A stretch of DNA of 64,000 nt from Aquimarina rhabdastrellae (GCA_947387485.1 CANDNT010000001.1:620001-684000), one strand, 5' to 3'. Positions 19,436 to 28,797 are shown, counted from the stretch's first letter. The notes: generated by a model not told the origin, from the letters alone. Numbers and translations are program-made.

Positions 19436-19852
19436 TTATTCAGACCAATATACTAGGTTTACTTCTACAAAACCGTCTTCGTTTTCGGCAGCGCTGTTCA
19501 CCTCAACGATTGTACTTGATGCTCCATCAAAATAACCATCCATTACACCAAATAAATACGTACCTTCTGGTAAATCTTCGATGATATCCACATACTCTCT
19601 GTATGGATTGTCTGGATAGTAATATCTTCCTGTGTCAAGGTTTTGAGCATAGAATTGGCTTAAATCGTGAGAACCTACAGGGTTTCCATAATCGTCAACG
19701 ATATTGATTTGAGCTTCGTAACGTGCACTACTCTTTTGAGTTGTTTTTGTTAATTGTGCTGCTGTCTCGTTTACTACTAAATCATTTTCTGACTGACATG
19801 AAGCTAACATAGCGATTGCTGCTCCAAAAACTATCAATTTTTTACGTAACAT
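19436..19852 (-). CDS. Small lipoprotein, 138 aa
   Basis: A lipoprotein signal (MLRKKLIVFGAAIAMLASC, Cys19) is followed by QSENDLV and a Ser/Thr/Gln-rich linker. The mature part, starting about residue 43, looks like one beta-sandwich, carboxypeptidase-regulatory-like domain (INIVDDYGNPVGSHDL, LPEGTYLFGV). Such domains are common in Bacteroidota surface lipoproteins. A possible -7 element (TATTTTTG) lies at 19895-19902. Confidence 0.7.
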   Translation of the reverse strand: MLRKKLIVFGAAIAMLASCQSENDLVVNETAAQLTKTTQKSSARYEAQINIVDDYGNPVGSHDLSQFYAQNLDTGRYYYPDNPYREYVDIIEDLPEGTYLFGVMDGYFDGASSTIVEVNSAAENEDGFVEVNLVYWSE

Positions 19853-19921
19853 GAATTAAGTTTTAATTTATGCTTAAAATTAATTAATACTTGTCAAAAA
19901 TATGTTTTCTTTATGTTAAGA

Positions 19922-20416
19922 TTACTGTTTTTTGGGTAATTTCATATCATCATTAAACTCTGGTAATAAATTCTTCACATTGGTATTATCCAGATTGGTA
20001 GCATCTACAAAATACCATCGTTTCCCTTTATTTTTTGAAATCGCCAATAAATACGTAGTTCTTTTATCTTCTGTCCCTTGTACATCACTTATAATTGTTT
20101 GTGGTACTAAACAGTGTATTTCTTTTCCTGCAGTATATATCTTTTCTGGTTCACCTATACTGACTTCTTTAAATTGTATTCCCTGACTTTTTAATTGTTG
20201 CATCCCTCCTGCTACAGTTGCTATCATTTGCTTTTTTCCTCCCATCATTTCTACAATACGCGGATAGGTATATTTTGCTAAGGTTTCATAATCTTGCGTT
20301 ACCATTGCTTTACACAACTCATTCCCTTGCTTGGTAATGTTATCACTATATTGATTTTGTCCATAGGTCATTCCGCTTATAAGGAATGTGATTACTACGA
20401 TTAGTTGTTTGATCAT
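19922..20416 (-). CDS. Secreted NTF2-like hypothetical protein, 164 aa
   Basis: The signal peptide MIKQLIVVITFLISGMTYGQ is followed by a single small domain with the order helix-helix-strands (ELCKAMVTQDYETLAKYTYPRI near residue 35) that resembles the NTF2/SnoaL cone fold; it ends with WYFVDATNLDN. No catalytic residues can be named. It is 69 bases upstream of the small lipoprotein gene on the same strand. Confidence 0.65.
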   Translation of the reverse strand: MIKQLIVVITFLISGMTYGQNQYSDNITKQGNELCKAMVTQDYETLAKYTYPRIVEMMGGKKQMIATVAGGMQQLKSQGIQFKEVSIGEPEKIYTAGKEIHCLVPQTIISDVQGTEDKRTTYLLAISKNKGKRWYFVDATNLDNTNVKNLLPEFNDDMKLPKKQ

Positions 20417-20577
20417 TTAGTTTTGATTTTCTTTAGACTAGAAAGATACCATATTTATTATGGAAAATGTTATATTGATTATTTTAAACTTATAGAACAT
20501 CAACAAAAAACATACAAACTATTAAATATTAACAAACCGAATTGATACCCATAATTTTAATCTAAATGCAACACAAA

Positions 20578-22704
20578 TCAATTAATTATTATTTTCTTTA
20601 CATACTCAGAGTTATCTTCTAAATAAATTTTCAATAAATACATTCCAGAATTTAGATTATGTTTCTTCAAAAAGAATGTTGAATTAACCTCTATTTTTTC
20701 TATTAATTTACCATGTAGATTATATATTTTGGCTAAACGAATTCTACTTTTTGATTTAAGATAGAATTGGTTAGTACTTGGATTGGGATATATTAATCCC
20801 CCTTTTTCAAAATCATTATTAACTAATGATAAACTATTAGTTAGTATATTAAGTTGATGTATCGCTCTATTTTCATAACGGTCAGTAGCTATAATATTTA
20901 TTGAGAAATTATCTTGAAATTCAATAGTACCTGTTATTTCACCAGTTAAAGGATTAATATGTAGCCCACAAGGTAAATTATCTGAGCTATAGGTAATTTC
21001 TTGCCCTTCGGGTTCAGTAAAGGCATTACTAGGTAACTGGTAATTAAATGGATTTGTATGAAAATTAAAATCAGCTAAATTTCCGTTAGCTATAGGAGCT
21101 TCGTCTGTACCTACTTTTATCCAAAAAGTATCAGTATAAGATGAGTTTCCATCGGTTATCGAAATACTGATTTCACTCTCCCCTGACACATTAGTAGAAA
21201 AACTTCCTCCTAAATCTACCAGTTCAAATAAAGAGAAGTTAAAAACAGACATTTCAGATGGATTAATAAAACTTGAATTTGTAGATGTAAAACTGTATGT
21301 ATTATTATTTACATTATAGTTATCTAAAAAATCTTTATCCATACGGATACTAGATGTACTTTCGCCCAAATCATATCTGTAGTTTTTTATTTTACTAAAA
21401 AAAACATCTTCTTCAGGATAATTATAAAACCAAAATGCTACTTCTTCTATCTCATTACCATCTGATATTTCTATATTAATTTTTGTTTCTCCTACTTTGT
21501 TTGTCGAAGTTATTTTTAATTCATTATTTTTGATTTCTATATTTGAAGATGGAACTATTAACTCATTTGAACTGGCAATACAATAAGAAAAATTCCCTGA
21601 AAATGAAGGGTCATTATGTGAAATAACAAAGGGAGTTATGATTTCTGCTGTATTAGTAACTCTTTTAAAAATGCTTTTAATAGTTGGAACTTCAAAATTT
21701 GATATATTAAAATATACTTTATCTCCACCTCCTGTATTCTTTTTGTAAATCCCCAAAATTGAATTGTCAGATCTAACAATTATATTATTACTAGTAGGCA
21801 TGTTAATAAACAGATGATCTAATTCTGATTCTACTTTCCAATTTATACCATCCAAAGTAGATATTAATCTTTTTTCTCTTCTCTTTAAAGTTGTTCCATC
21901 TACTACATCTTGATAAGGTTTTATGCTCGTAGTTAACCATAACCTGTCATTCACTACAAAATGATTTCTGCTAAATCTTAAATTAACATCATACGGAAAA
22001 ATATTTTTTTGCCATGTAGCCCCATCATCATCAGAAATATAAATTCCATTTTTGTTTACTTCAACTCCAAATTCATCATCTGTACCACCTGTAAGAATTA
22101 GTTTCCCATTAATAGAAACTACTTGAGGTAAAAAGAAATGAGGAAAATCTGTTGATAACTCATTTGTAACTAGCGTCCAATTTAATCCATCTACACTAGA
22201 CCAGACATCATTATGAGAAGTATTACCATTATTCTCACCTCCAATCATATAGAGTTTATTGTTATGCACTAAGAGTTCACCTCTGCTTCTTCCAGGAAAT
22301 GGCGCATTGTAATGATTCCAACTTATTCCATTATCAATTGAATAAGATACACGGCTACTTCCTCCCATTGATAAAACACCTCCAACATTATAAAAAACAC
22401 CATTAAAAATGGTAAAATTACTTTTGTTTGTTAAAGTGCCATCATTAAGCACGACAATAGACCATGTTTCCCCATTATCTTCAGATTTTATTAGTTTAAA
22501 TTCTGTTGTAGGACTACTAATAATACTACCTCTACCACCAAATAGATATAAATCGTTTTGGTGTTCAAATATTTCAAAAGAATTAGGTAAAACTATATCA
22601 GACAATGGAAATTGTCCTAAAATCATATTATAGAAAAACAAGAAAAACAAGATTAATATTTTTCTGATTTTTATATTCGCTAATATTATAATTTTCTCTT
22701 TCAT
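20578..22704 (-). CDS. T9SS-exported protein with Kelch/BNR-like repeats and cadherin-like domain
   Basis: This 708-residue protein has a signal peptide ending near GQFPLSD and an N-terminal beta-propeller-like region (about 35-345) with sialidase/BNR-type turns (SIDNGISWNHYN, SEDNGETWSIV, SDDDGATWQKN) and Kelch-like lines. A middle immunoglobulin-like region is followed by a cadherin-type segment (LTGEITGTIEFQDNFSINI). A T9SS type A sorting domain closes it (LIYPNPSTNQFYLKS ... GMYLLKIY). The sorting domain directs export across the outer membrane and attachment or release. Function is probably adhesion or glycan binding; the BNR-like turns alone do not prove sialidase activity. Confidence 0.78.
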   Translation of the reverse strand: MKEKIIILANIKIRKILILFFLFFYNMILGQFPLSDIVLPNSFEIFEHQNDLYLFGGRGSIISSPTTEFKLIKSEDNGETWSIVVLNDGTLTNKSNFTIFNGVFYNVGGVLSMGGSSRVSYSIDNGISWNHYNAPFPGRSRGELLVHNNKLYMIGGENNGNTSHNDVWSSVDGLNWTLVTNELSTDFPHFFLPQVVSINGKLILTGGTDDEFGVEVNKNGIYISDDDGATWQKNIFPYDVNLRFSRNHFVVNDRLWLTTSIKPYQDVVDGTTLKRREKRLISTLDGINWKVESELDHLFINMPTSNNIIVRSDNSILGIYKKNTGGGDKVYFNISNFEVPTIKSIFKRVTNTAEIITPFVISHNDPSFSGNFSYCIASSNELIVPSSNIEIKNNELKITSTNKVGETKINIEISDGNEIEEVAFWFYNYPEEDVFFSKIKNYRYDLGESTSSIRMDKDFLDNYNVNNNTYSFTSTNSSFINPSEMSVFNFSLFELVDLGGSFSTNVSGESEISISITDGNSSYTDTFWIKVGTDEAPIANGNLADFNFHTNPFNYQLPSNAFTEPEGQEITYSSDNLPCGLHINPLTGEITGTIEFQDNFSINIIATDRYENRAIHQLNILTNSLSLVNNDFEKGGLIYPNPSTNQFYLKSKSRIRLAKIYNLHGKLIEKIEVNSTFFLKKHNLNSGMYLLKIYLEDNSEYVKKIIIN

Positions 22705-22910
22705 TGTAATTGTTTTAAAAAATAACCTTTAAAAATAATACGATATCGTTTTAAAAACAATAAAGCAGATCACAATGAGATCAATCTTATTGTTTCTAAT
22801 TATTTGATAATAAATTCAAAATAGCGACTTTTGATTTATTTTTTTCACTCAACAACTAATTTTACTTTTACATTTAGCGTTTTACATTTTAGATTTACAA
22901 CATTAGTATT

Positions 22911-22928
22911 TTACCAAACGTTTGGTAA
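22911..22928. promoter_or_regulatory. TetR-type operator, perfect 18-bp palindrome
   Basis: TTACCAAACGTTTGGTAA is a perfect 9+9 inverted repeat ending 27 bases before the TetR start codon. A TTG inside its right half and TACTTTTA at 22944-22951 are 19 bases apart and could be the -33/-7 promoter, so binding would block transcription. A variant of the same site lies before the DsrE gene. Confidence 0.8.
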
Positions 22929-22955
22929 TTAAAAAACTTTTTATACTTTTATACT

Positions 22956-23516
22956 ATGAGACCACAAAAAGTATTAGACAAAGAAATTCTAGAAGGTTTA
23001 ACCAAAGTCTTTCGCTCTAAAGGATATGAAGGAGCTAGCTTAAAAGAGCTATCAGAGGCTACTGGTTTAAAAAAAGCTAGTCTGTATCATAGATTCCCTA
23101 ACGGAAAACAAGAAATGGCTAATGCTGTATTGAATCATTTAGGTAATTGGGTAGAAGAAAATGTCTTTAATACACTTTTAGATGAAAATCTAACACCTTC
23201 TAATCGACTAAAAAATGGCTTATTTCAGATTAAAACTTTATACGATAAAGGGCACAATTCCTGTATTTTTCGTGCACTGTCTATGGAATCTGGATTAGAA
23301 TTATTTGAAAAACAAATCATGCAAGGTATGAATAAATGGATAGCGGTTTTTAGTGAGCTTGGATTAGCTTTTGGCCTACAGGAAGACATCGCGCAAAAAA
23401 AAGCATTACAGGCATTAGTTGAAATTCAAGGTAGTCTTGTGGTTACTAAAATCATGAGAGATATCTCAATTTTTGAAAATACCTTAAAAAATATTGAACA
23501 AGAATATCTTAGGTAA
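22956..23516 (+). CDS. TetR/AcrR family transcriptional regulator
   Basis: This 186-residue repressor has an N-terminal TetR HTH at about 8-55 (GYEGASLKELSEATGLKKASLYHRF) and a C-terminal all-alpha ligand-binding domain of the LmrA/YxaF type. The perfect palindrome upstream and the second, degenerate one downstream fit autoregulation and control of the DsrE-flavoprotein pair that follows. Ligand unknown; the presence of a flavoprotein suggests a redox-active or xenobiotic signal. Confidence 0.85.
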   Translation: MRPQKVLDKEILEGLTKVFRSKGYEGASLKELSEATGLKKASLYHRFPNGKQEMANAVLNHLGNWVEENVFNTLLDENLTPSNRLKNGLFQIKTLYDKGHNSCIFRALSMESGLELFEKQIMQGMNKWIAVFSELGLAFGLQEDIAQKKALQALVEIQGSLVVTKIMRDISIFENTLKNIEQEYLR

Positions 23517-23533
23517 AAATTTGCTTAAGTATT

Positions 23534-23551
23534 TTACCAAACGTTCTGTAA
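23534..23551. promoter_or_regulatory. Second, imperfect copy of the TetR operator
   Basis: TTACCAAACGTTCTGTAA matches the perfect palindrome at 22911 except for two bases in the right arm. It lies between the TetR stop and the DsrE start, 19 bases before that ATG, and so could give the downstream pair its own repressible promoter. Confidence 0.7.
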
Positions 23552-23570
23552 TTAAATAAAATAATTAGAA

Positions 23571-23936
23571 ATGGAAAAATTAGCAATCGTAGTATTATCA
23601 GATCCAAAAGCAGGAGCAGAAGAATCTTTAGGAAGATTATTCAATTCACTCACCACAGCTTATGAATACAAAAATGCTGGTAAAGAAGTTAAAATAATAT
23701 TTCAAGGAACAGGAACTAGATGGCCTGAGGTTTTAAAAGATGAGACTCATCCTGCTTATAAACTTTTTAACGAAGTAAGAGATGTTGTCGCAGGAGTTTC
23801 TGATGCTTGTGCAAAAGTGTGGGGAGCCGATCCTTCTGGTTTTGATTTATTAGGTGATAATAAAATCCCTAACATTCCCGGAGTTCCTAGCTTTTTAAAC
23901 TTACAGAAACAAGGGTTTCAGATCATAATTTTTTAA
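23571..23936 (+). CDS. DsrE/DsrF-like family protein
   Basis: This 121-residue protein has the DsrE-like alpha/beta fold: AIVVLSDPKAGAEESLGRLFNSLTTAYEYKNAGKEV, then VKIIFQGTGTRW and a Cys in DACAKVWG at about residue 84, the position used for persulfide chemistry in sulfur-relay members. It has no tus operon partners. It lies between the TetR gene and a flavoprotein, so a redox or detoxification role is more likely than tRNA thiolation. Confidence 0.75.
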   Translation: MEKLAIVVLSDPKAGAEESLGRLFNSLTTAYEYKNAGKEVKIIFQGTGTRWPEVLKDETHPAYKLFNEVRDVVAGVSDACAKVWGADPSGFDLLGDNKIPNIPGVPSFLNLQKQGFQIIIF

Positions 23937-23974
23937 ATCGCTCATTGAGATATATCAAACTTATACATTAAATT

Positions 23975-24892
23975 ATGGGAACAGTTTTTAATAATGGTGA
24001 ACTAGAAATTCAAAAGCAATTAGGAGTCATAGATGTAGCTCAAAATATTAGTAAGATGATATCAAACCAGATCATTAAAGGAGCTATTCCTTTTATTGAG
24101 AGGCAAACAATTGCTGTTGTTAGTAGTTTGGATCCTCAAGGAAATGTTTGGATTTCTTTATTAATAGGTGATTTTGGTTTTACCAAAGTTGTTCATCCAA
24201 AAGAAATCTATTTTGATATATCTCAAATACGTAGCGTTACTAATGATATATTTTATACAAATATTAAAAAAGTGCCTAAAATTGGTACCTTATTTATAGA
24301 ACTAGCTACTAGAAGAAGAATTAGAATTAATGGTGATGTATTACAAGAAAAAGAAAAAATCACCGTAAATGTTACCGAATCTTATCCTAATTGTCCTAAA
24401 TATATTCAGCAACGAGGAGTTGAAAAATCTGAAATAACTAATGAGTTACATTCCTCACAAAGTTTTGGTACAAAACTTACTGCTTCGCAAAAAGAGTGGA
24501 TACAAAATGCCGATACTATGTTTGTAGGAAGTGCTGGTTTGGATAATAAGCTAGATGCTTCTCATAGAGGTGGTCCTAAAGGCTTTGTTGAAATAGATCA
24601 AGACGATATCTTAAGTATCCCTGATTATCAAGGCAATAATTTATATAATACTTTAGGTAATTTAACCGAAAATCCAAAGGGTGGATTATTATTTATCGAC
24701 TTTAAAAACAAAAGTACACTTCAATTAACTGGTGAAGTCTCAATGGTTTTTGATCAAAATAGTCATGAAGAACTAGATAAATCAACAGGAACAGGTAGAT
24801 TTTGGTATTTTAAGGTTCATAAATGGATAGAAACCAAAAATCATCACACTGTTGATTGGAATTTCATCAGCTATTCCCCTTTTAATCCATAA
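23975..24892 (+). CDS. Pyridoxamine 5'-phosphate oxidase-like FMN-binding protein
   Basis: This 305-residue protein has two split-barrel segments of the PNPOx-like flavin fold: FIERQTIAVVSSLDPQGNVWISLL near residue 50, and SAGLDNKLDASHRGGPKGFVEID, ENPKGGLLFID and LQLTGEVSMVF in the C-terminal half. Members are FMN- or F420-binding reductases; true vitamin B6 oxidase is not expected because its substrate-binding tail is missing. It is the last gene of the TetR unit, 38 bases after DsrE. Confidence 0.8.
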   Translation: MGTVFNNGELEIQKQLGVIDVAQNISKMISNQIIKGAIPFIERQTIAVVSSLDPQGNVWISLLIGDFGFTKVVHPKEIYFDISQIRSVTNDIFYTNIKKVPKIGTLFIELATRRRIRINGDVLQEKEKITVNVTESYPNCPKYIQQRGVEKSEITNELHSSQSFGTKLTASQKEWIQNADTMFVGSAGLDNKLDASHRGGPKGFVEIDQDDILSIPDYQGNNLYNTLGNLTENPKGGLLFIDFKNKSTLQLTGEVSMVFDQNSHEELDKSTGTGRFWYFKVHKWIETKNHHTVDWNFISYSPFNP

Positions 24893-24981
24893 TTAAAAAT
24901 ATACATTTATTAAAACTATGCATTGAACTAATGAACATAGTAAAACGACTATCGATTTTTGAATTAATTTGATTACTATCT

Positions 24982-25005
24982 GTCACTGAACTGAGTCGAA
25001 GTGAC
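24982..25005. repeat. Short interspersed repeat, copy 1
   Basis: GTCACTGAACTGAGTCGAAG plus TGAC forms a 24-base element with terminal inverted repeats GTCACT/AGTGAC. It belongs to the widespread GTCACTGAGC(G/T)NAGTCGAAGTGAC type of dispersed repeat. A second copy lies 97 bases away in the same gap. Confidence 0.7.
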
Positions 25006-25078
25006 GAATTTTACTCATCTGTTAATAAATCTCTTATTTTAAATTTTTAGATTTAGTATTTTACATTTTGACTTATCG

Positions 25079-25102
25079 GTCATTGAGTAGAGTCGAAGTG
25101 AC
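25079..25102. repeat. Short interspersed repeat, copy 2
   Basis: GTCATTGAGTAGAGTCGAAG plus TGAC is the second copy, in direct orientation to the first, with four differences. Both lie between converging gene ends. Confidence 0.7.
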
Positions 25103-25146
25103 TTTGCTATTAATAAATTCCATGGCTAACCGATTTTCTAAAATTT

Positions 25147-27306
25147 CTAATCTTGTGGATCATCTTTAGATAAACCATACTCGATTTGAAGTCTAGGTTT
25201 ACTTCCTAGATGTTTTGGATCATTATTAGTTATTGTTTCTATTTTGATTTTTGTAGCATCACTTTGCTTTAACAAATATTCCGAAATATATTTTATACGT
25301 TCTTTATTATAATTTGTAGAAACAGAATCTACATAAGATCTTCCTACTAACGCTAATGATGCTTGTGTAACTGTCAAAGAATCACTTCCTATTTTTGTAT
25401 TCACAAATGTTTCAAATAATGCTAAGTTTTTCTCGTAATCCTTCTGATATTCCTTAAAAAACTGTTCTCCCATTTTAGCTCTAGCTAAAGCTTCTTTTTG
25501 CAAATCTTCATCAACATAATATTTAAGGTTGATTGATAACCCTGGCTTCTTATTTTCTAGTTTTATAAGTTTATCCAGTTGCTTATAATGTTTTGGTGTG
25601 GGGATAGCATCTACATAACTAAACTTAATTTCTTCTAAATCTTTAGGGTCACCTCCTATTAGGTTTCCTAATAATTTAATAGGTTTAGAAACCGTCTTTA
25701 CTATTAAATTGCTAAAAGCTTTCCATACAATTTTACCTACTTTTATTTGTGGATCATTTAGATTTCCCCTTACTGGAATATCCATATTGATTTCACCGTC
25801 TTTATCGGTCAATAAAAAGAAAGCAAATTTTAAAGGAAGATGGTAAAGTCCTTTACGCGTATTCTTAAGTTCAGCATTCTTTACTTTTAATTTATTCTCT
25901 ACTTCAAGTGCCCCATCAACAATTTTTGTGGTTGAGTAATAATACATATTACCTTCTATAAGGTTATGCCCCATATAATAGTTGGTATAAATATTAAGAT
26001 CTGGAAGTAGAAAATTCTCAACAGCGATATCAAGATTAAAATCTCTGGTGTAATCATTAGGATTAACCCCTAATTTTGCCACAAGGTTCCCTCTATTGTT
26101 TAGCGTCATTGTAGCATTTAGGTTGATTTTATCCATTTTGCTTGAGATATTATCTGTATCAATTACAATATCACTTAAATGATAATTAAATGGTTTTCCT
26201 GTTAAATTATCTGTATAATCCAATACACTATTTTCAACTTTTAAGTGGTTGATCGTATATTGAATAGTAGTGATACTATCTTTTTGAACCTGTTCTACTT
26301 CTGTTGTTTCTTCTACTTTAAAAATTTTGAAAAAGTTATTGCTTGATTCATTCAATTGAAAGAAGGTATATGCACCATCAAGTACTATATCATTTATTAC
26401 ATAATTGCTATTAGCATAATCTATTTTTTCTATACCAGTTGTTATCGTATTAGCTGCCAAAAATGTTTTATCACTTGTATCAGTCATTTTAAAGTTTTGA
26501 ACTTTAGCAATTCCGTTTATTAAAGGAATAACAGAGGTACTTGCATTCGTTTCTCCATCAATATTGATTGTCGCATCTAGTTTACCTTCTAAACTATTTA
26601 TTTCGGCATATTCGAGAACGTATTTATAAAATGGTTTTAAGTCTATATTTTGAGCCGTTATCTTGGCTCTATAATTACTTGTTATAGGATCTATTTTCAA
26701 CTCAGATTCAATATGTCCGTCACCTGTATCAAATGCTATTTTTGCATCACTTTTTTCTTTTTGATCCCATCGTATATTAGGAATACTAAACGAAATATTA
26801 TCTAGTTTAATGGTTTCCTCTATATCTTTATCTAAAAAATGTACATTAGCATTTTTTAATCTTAATGCTGATATATCGTATTTAAAAGGATCTGTTTTTG
26901 TTTCAGTTTCAATCGTATCGTTAGTTGCAAAGAAGTTTATAAGGCTATCAAAATTAAATAGGGAATCTTTTTTTATGATAGTTGCTTTTAATCCCTTTAG
27001 ATCAAACTCTTCGACCACTACGGTATTATTTAGTAATTGTAGCGGTGCTAAATTTACCTCCAACGTATCAAACGACACAAAAGTATCTGTATCGTTACCT
27101 TCAAGCATTTTAAAATCATAAACTTTGGCAGTACTTGTAAAGTAGTTATATTTTAATGTATTAATAGCTATTGTTCTACCTAGTAATTCTTTGCTGTTAT
27201 TAACTACATACTTTTTAACTACTATTGGTAATAGTATTAATATAACTATGATGATACCCAATATAATAATGGTAATATTTCTTGTTTTTTTTGAGGGTAA
27301 TCTCAT
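25147..27306 (-). CDS. AsmA-like / DUF748 protein
   Basis: This 719-residue protein has one N-terminal membrane helix (NITIIILGIIIVILILLPIVV) and a long periplasmic body built of repeated beta segments of the DUF748/AsmA type, such as VNLAPLQLLNNTVVVEEFDLKG near residue 85 and further copies to about 550. The C-terminal part has an OmpA-like or peptidoglycan-facing character, with the DATKIKIETITNNDP strand. AsmA-like proteins bridge inner and outer membrane and are linked to lipid transport and outer-membrane integrity. Possible -7 CAAATATA (minus TATATTTG) is at 27332-27339. Confidence 0.8.
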   Translation of the reverse strand: MRLPSKKTRNITIIILGIIIVILILLPIVVKKYVVNNSKELLGRTIAINTLKYNYFTSTAKVYDFKMLEGNDTDTFVSFDTLEVNLAPLQLLNNTVVVEEFDLKGLKATIIKKDSLFNFDSLINFFATNDTIETETKTDPFKYDISALRLKNANVHFLDKDIEETIKLDNISFSIPNIRWDQKEKSDAKIAFDTGDGHIESELKIDPITSNYRAKITAQNIDLKPFYKYVLEYAEINSLEGKLDATINIDGETNASTSVIPLINGIAKVQNFKMTDTSDKTFLAANTITTGIEKIDYANSNYVINDIVLDGAYTFFQLNESSNNFFKIFKVEETTEVEQVQKDSITTIQYTINHLKVENSVLDYTDNLTGKPFNYHLSDIVIDTDNISSKMDKINLNATMTLNNRGNLVAKLGVNPNDYTRDFNLDIAVENFLLPDLNIYTNYYMGHNLIEGNMYYYSTTKIVDGALEVENKLKVKNAELKNTRKGLYHLPLKFAFFLLTDKDGEINMDIPVRGNLNDPQIKVGKIVWKAFSNLIVKTVSKPIKLLGNLIGGDPKDLEEIKFSYVDAIPTPKHYKQLDKLIKLENKKPGLSINLKYYVDEDLQKEALARAKMGEQFFKEYQKDYEKNLALFETFVNTKIGSDSLTVTQASLALVGRSYVDSVSTNYNKERIKYISEYLLKQSDATKIKIETITNNDPKHLGSKPRLQIEYGLSKDDPQD

Positions 27307-27480
27307 AACATATTCAATTGAAATTAGTTTACAAATATACAGTTTAAACTAAATTGAATATCGGATTATGATTTTATAATTATGATTTTTTCTAGCCAAT
27401 ATTTTCGAAAATATAGATAACACTTATTCAAAAAATAGAGTCGATTTTAGTTTTATTTATTCTAACGGTTTAATTACTAT

Positions 27481-28002
27481 TTACAGAAAGGTATAGTGAT
27501 CTTTATTTAATTTAATCCATTTACGCACTCTTGCTCGTGCATTTTTATATGGTGAAGAAGTATTGAGTTGAATCATTTTGCCTTTACTCCATTTATCATA
27601 CCATGGAGTTTCATATAACTCTTCTTGAGTATGTTCTTCTATTAATAATAAAATACGTTCTACTGTGTTTTCTAACTGTGCTAACAATTTGGGATATGTA
27701 TCATCATAAGTCGTATAGAAATGTTGTGCTAGTTTACCTAACTCATTCCATTTATATCCTGTTTCAGGGAAATCAACCTCAACTCCTTCTTTTTTTAATT
27801 TATCCCATTTTAAAACCAATTCACTCCAGCCTATCAAATAACTCACCAAGTTACAAATACTCATTTGCGTTCCTTTTGCATGCCCTTCTAGCGATTGGAT
27901 AGATGTTACTTCTTCTGGTATCCGCTTTAAATCAACAACCAATTTATGATAGTCGTTTTTTATAGCTGCTAATAATTCTTCTTTGGTTTTAGGTACTGCC
28001 AC
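27481..28002 (-). CDS. ClbS/DfsB family four-helix protein
   Basis: This 173-residue protein shows the ClbS/DfsB (DUF1706) pattern: TKEELLAAIKNDYHKL, LVSYLIGWSELVLKWDK, FPETGYKWNELGKLAQHFY and ending SPYKNARARVRKWIK. E. coli ClbS is a cyclopropane hydrolase giving self-resistance to the genotoxin colibactin, and DfsB is its fungal-type relative; most family members have no known substrate. There is no colibactin-like cluster here. The only NRPS in view lies 25 kb away. Function as a resistance or detoxification enzyme is a guess. Confidence 0.82.
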   Translation of the reverse strand: MAVPKTKEELLAAIKNDYHKLVVDLKRIPEEVTSIQSLEGHAKGTQMSICNLVSYLIGWSELVLKWDKLKKEGVEVDFPETGYKWNELGKLAQHFYTTYDDTYPKLLAQLENTVERILLLIEEHTQEELYETPWYDKWSKGKMIQLNTSSPYKNARARVRKWIKLNKDHYTFL

Positions 28003-28060
28003 TCTTTATTAAATATTGATCTTTAGTTAAAAATACATTATTTACAAGTAACGATAAACC

Positions 28061-28097
28061 AAAAAGCAGAAATAAATTAAGTTTATTTCTGCTTTTT
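28061..28097 (-). terminator. Strong terminator of the 226-aa lipoprotein gene
   Basis: A perfect 16-bp stem (AAAAAGCAGAAATAAA / TTTATTTCTGCTTTTT) closes a five-base loop. It follows the stop at 28117 by 19 bases and gives a T run on both strands, so it can also block the upstream direction. Confidence 0.85.
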
Positions 28098-28116
28098 ATG
28101 TTTTTGATATACTGAC

Positions 28117-28797
28117 TTAGAATGTTACATTTCCTGTATTAGACATTACACCAGTATAATGTATATCCCATTCATTATCATTAAGGTTATCTAATGACTT
28201 AAAAATTCGTTGATATAATCTTGACTGACCTTCCCCAACAACATTTTGATAATCACCATCAATTTCTATATTAAGCTTTTCTAATCTCCATCCATCAGTT
28301 CCTTTAAGCTTTATTCTTGAAGATCGTAATCCTATAGAACTTAATGTATTCAGTTCATGTTCATATATCATTAAATAAAAATCCCATCCTCCTTGTCTAT
28401 CGTTATAGTCTTCTCTATTTAACGATACATATCCTGTATCATATACTCCTCCATTAGTATTAAAATATACTTTAATTTCAACCTCTCCAGTAGTTTCATC
28501 ATCTATTCCTGTACCAGTTTTTGTTCCTATAGTGTAAAATATTTTATCCACACTTGCTCTAGTTATATTTTTAGCTTTAAAAGTATTTATATCTTTATTC
28601 CACAAAGTTTTGGCTTGCTCATACGATAAATTTGCATCATATCGTTTATGTAAGATAGATTTACCTTGTACTGCTATATCTTCTTTTACAATTTCATTTT
28701 GAATTGGTGCTTCTATAGCTTCTTTTTCACATGAAGTTGTTAAGATTACACTCATACTTAATAACAGATACGCCCCTAATAATTTAATAGTTTTCAT
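28117..28797 (-). CDS. Lipoprotein with PLAT-like domain
   Basis: This 226-residue protein has a lipoprotein signal (LSMSVILTTSC, Cys23) followed by EKEAIEAP. The mature part, about 85-190, has weak resemblance to PLAT/LH2 sandwich domains: FYTIGTKTGTGIDDETTGEV, then LKGTDGWRLEKLNIEID. PLAT domains bind lipids or proteins at membranes. It is monocistronic, with its own terminator. The PLAT assignment is from pattern only. Confidence 0.62.
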   Translation of the reverse strand: MKTIKLLGAYLLLSMSVILTTSCEKEAIEAPIQNEIVKEDIAVQGKSILHKRYDANLSYEQAKTLWNKDINTFKAKNITRASVDKIFYTIGTKTGTGIDDETTGEVEIKVYFNTNGGVYDTGYVSLNREDYNDRQGGWDFYLMIYEHELNTLSSIGLRSSRIKLKGTDGWRLEKLNIEIDGDYQNVVGEGQSRLYQRIFKSLDNLNDNEWDIHYTGVMSNTGNVTF

